Source of the DNA: Streptosporangiaceae bacterium | GTDB taxonomy: Bacteria > Actinomycetota > Actinomycetes > Streptosporangiales > Streptosporangiaceae | Length of the DNA: 5,815 nt | Assembly (NCBI GenBank): GCA_030043395.1 | Contig: JASHXW010000164.1 | Coordinates: 1-5,815 of the forward strand | Direction of reading: 5' to 3' | Shown: positions 4,973 to 5,815 of the stretch, piece after piece | Layout of the letters: each line of letters begins with the position of its first letter | How positions within the stretch are numbered: position 1 is the first letter of the stretch | Notes under the pieces: model-generated | Databases searched by the model: none | Seen by the model: only the letters and a program-made list of their open reading frames with translations | Told to the model about the DNA's origin: nothing | Made by a program: the position numbers and the translations under genes

Positions 4973-5806
4973 ATGGACCGAGTCAGGCGATGGCGCCCGA
5001 GGTTGTTCGGCGCGCGGCGAAGCCTTGCGGTGCTCGGCGGTTCGGCTCTGGTCGTTACCGCCCCGCTGGCCATTCACCTGGCCGGCTTGCAGGCTGCGCC
5101 GGCGGCCGGGCGGGTCAGCCCGCTGTCGTCGCCGACGGCAGTTCCGTTTGACGGCACGCCAGCGGTCGGGGCGCTGTTCGTGAAGGTCGGCGGGAAGCTC
5201 GTCCACTTCTGCACCGCTTCGGTCGTGCAGAGCCCGCAGGGCGACCTCGTGCTCACTGCAGCGCACTGCCTGGAGGTCTTCACGCCCGGCGAGGACGACA
5301 TGACCTTCGCGCCCGGGTATCACGACGGCCAGTTCCCCTACGGCCAGTGGGCCGTCACGTCTGACTTCACCGACAGCGCGTGGAAGAAGAACCAGAACCC
5401 GAACGACGATTTCGCGTTCCTCGTCGTCGGCCGCGACGGACGGCAGGTCGAGAAGCACACTGGCGCGGAGGTCTTGCAGACCAACACCGCGCTGCCCGTG
5501 AGCGTGCAGGTCATCGGTTATCCCGACGGCAAGGCCAAGCCGGTCGAGTGCACCAACCAGGCGACCTTGCTGCACAAGCAGGGACTGCACCAGCTCGTCT
5601 TCGACTGCGATGGCTACACGGACGGGACGAGTGGCGGGCCGTTCCTGATCAACGTCAGCCAGTCCACCGGCACCGGCGACGTCATCGGTGCCATCGGCGG
5701 GTACCAGCAGGGTGGCGACACCCCGAACGTGTCTTACTCGGCCGAGTTCCTGAACAACATCGCCGCCTTGTACGCCACGGCCACAGCTGGCACGAGCGGT
5801 TCCTAG
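4973..5806 (+). CDS. Secreted trypsin/V8-like serine protease
   Basis: A 277-residue exported protein of the chymotrypsin fold (S1-type). The N-terminus is a long signal peptide: an Arg-rich region (MDRVRRWRPRLFGARR, 1-16), a hydrophobic core (about 17-38), and a cleavage site probably within LQAAPAAG (39-46). The catalytic triad is His98 in LTAAHCL, Asp146 in NPNDDFAFLVV and Ser220 in DGTSGGPF. Four cysteines in the mature part fit two disulfides: Cys80-Cys99, flanking the His loop, and Cys193-Cys212, before the Ser loop. Thr219 precedes the nucleophile where trypsin has Asp194, as in many V8-like bacterial proteases, so activation by a freed N-terminus is unlikely. Residue Gly214 is at the trypsin-189 position, so trypsin-like Arg/Lys specificity is not predicted. 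ATG 4973 was chosen for its Shine-Dalgarno (AGGAAGAGG) and signal peptide; the frame is open further upstream, but only antisense to the HTH gene and over the end of glnA. Substrate unknown. Confidence 0.92.
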   Translation: MDRVRRWRPRLFGARRSLAVLGGSALVVTAPLAIHLAGLQAAPAAGRVSPLSSPTAVPFDGTPAVGALFVKVGGKLVHFCTASVVQSPQGDLVLTAAHCLEVFTPGEDDMTFAPGYHDGQFPYGQWAVTSDFTDSAWKKNQNPNDDFAFLVVGRDGRQVEKHTGAEVLQTNTALPVSVQVIGYPDGKAKPVECTNQATLLHKQGLHQLVFDCDGYTDGTSGGPFLINVSQSTGTGDVIGAIGGYQQGGDTPNVSYSAEFLNNIAALYATATAGTSGS

Positions 5807-5815
5807 CCCGTCCCG

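Overview
The window is high-GC chromosomal DNA from an actinobacterium. The evidence is strong G/C bias at third codon positions, GTG and TTG starts, TANNNT-type -10 hexamers directly upstream of start codons, and proteins of clear actinobacterial type (a mycobacterial/streptomycete-like LipA, a DUF4191 membrane protein, a GlnR-box glnA). I cannot name the genus. It looks like core housekeeping DNA: I see no mobile element, CRISPR array, tRNA or rRNA.

Layout. (1) 1-579, minus strand: the N-terminal 193 codons of a histidyl-tRNA synthetase, cut by the window edge and of the eukaryote-like rather than the usual actinobacterial sequence type. (2) 580-636: a short divergent promoter region in which the two -10 hexamers appear to overlap in one small palindrome. 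(3) 637-1599, plus: lipA, lipoyl synthase. (4) 1698-2435, plus: a two-helix DUF4191 membrane protein. (5) 2508-2960, minus: an RDD-family membrane protein convergent with it, with a hairpin between them. (6) 2961-3183: a divergent regulatory region carrying a complete four-half-site GlnR box and a candidate glnA promoter. (7) 3184-4608, plus: glnA, type I glutamine synthetase with its adenylylation tyrosine, followed by a hairpin terminator. (8) 4673-4891, minus: a 72-residue helix-turn-helix protein, convergent with glnA. (9) 4973-5806, plus: a secreted trypsin/V8-like serine protease, divergent from the small HTH gene.

How the genes relate. From memory of M. tuberculosis and Streptomyces maps, lipA - DUF4191 - RDD - glnA is a long-conserved actinobacterial gene block; in mycobacteria lipB precedes lipA, whereas here a divergent hisS does. 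lipA supplies lipoate to 2-oxoacid dehydrogenases and the glycine cleavage system. glnA assimilates ammonium, and the sequence indicates control by GlnR at transcription and by adenylylation at the protein level. The roles of the DUF4191 and RDD proteins are unknown.

Most notable are the textbook-spaced GlnR box placed just upstream of a good -10, the overlapping divergent hisS/lipA -10 elements, a set of apparently leaderless genes, the atypical HisRS, and an uncharacterised small HTH gene paired head-to-head with the exported protease. I did not find convincing evidence of a wholly new multi-gene system.
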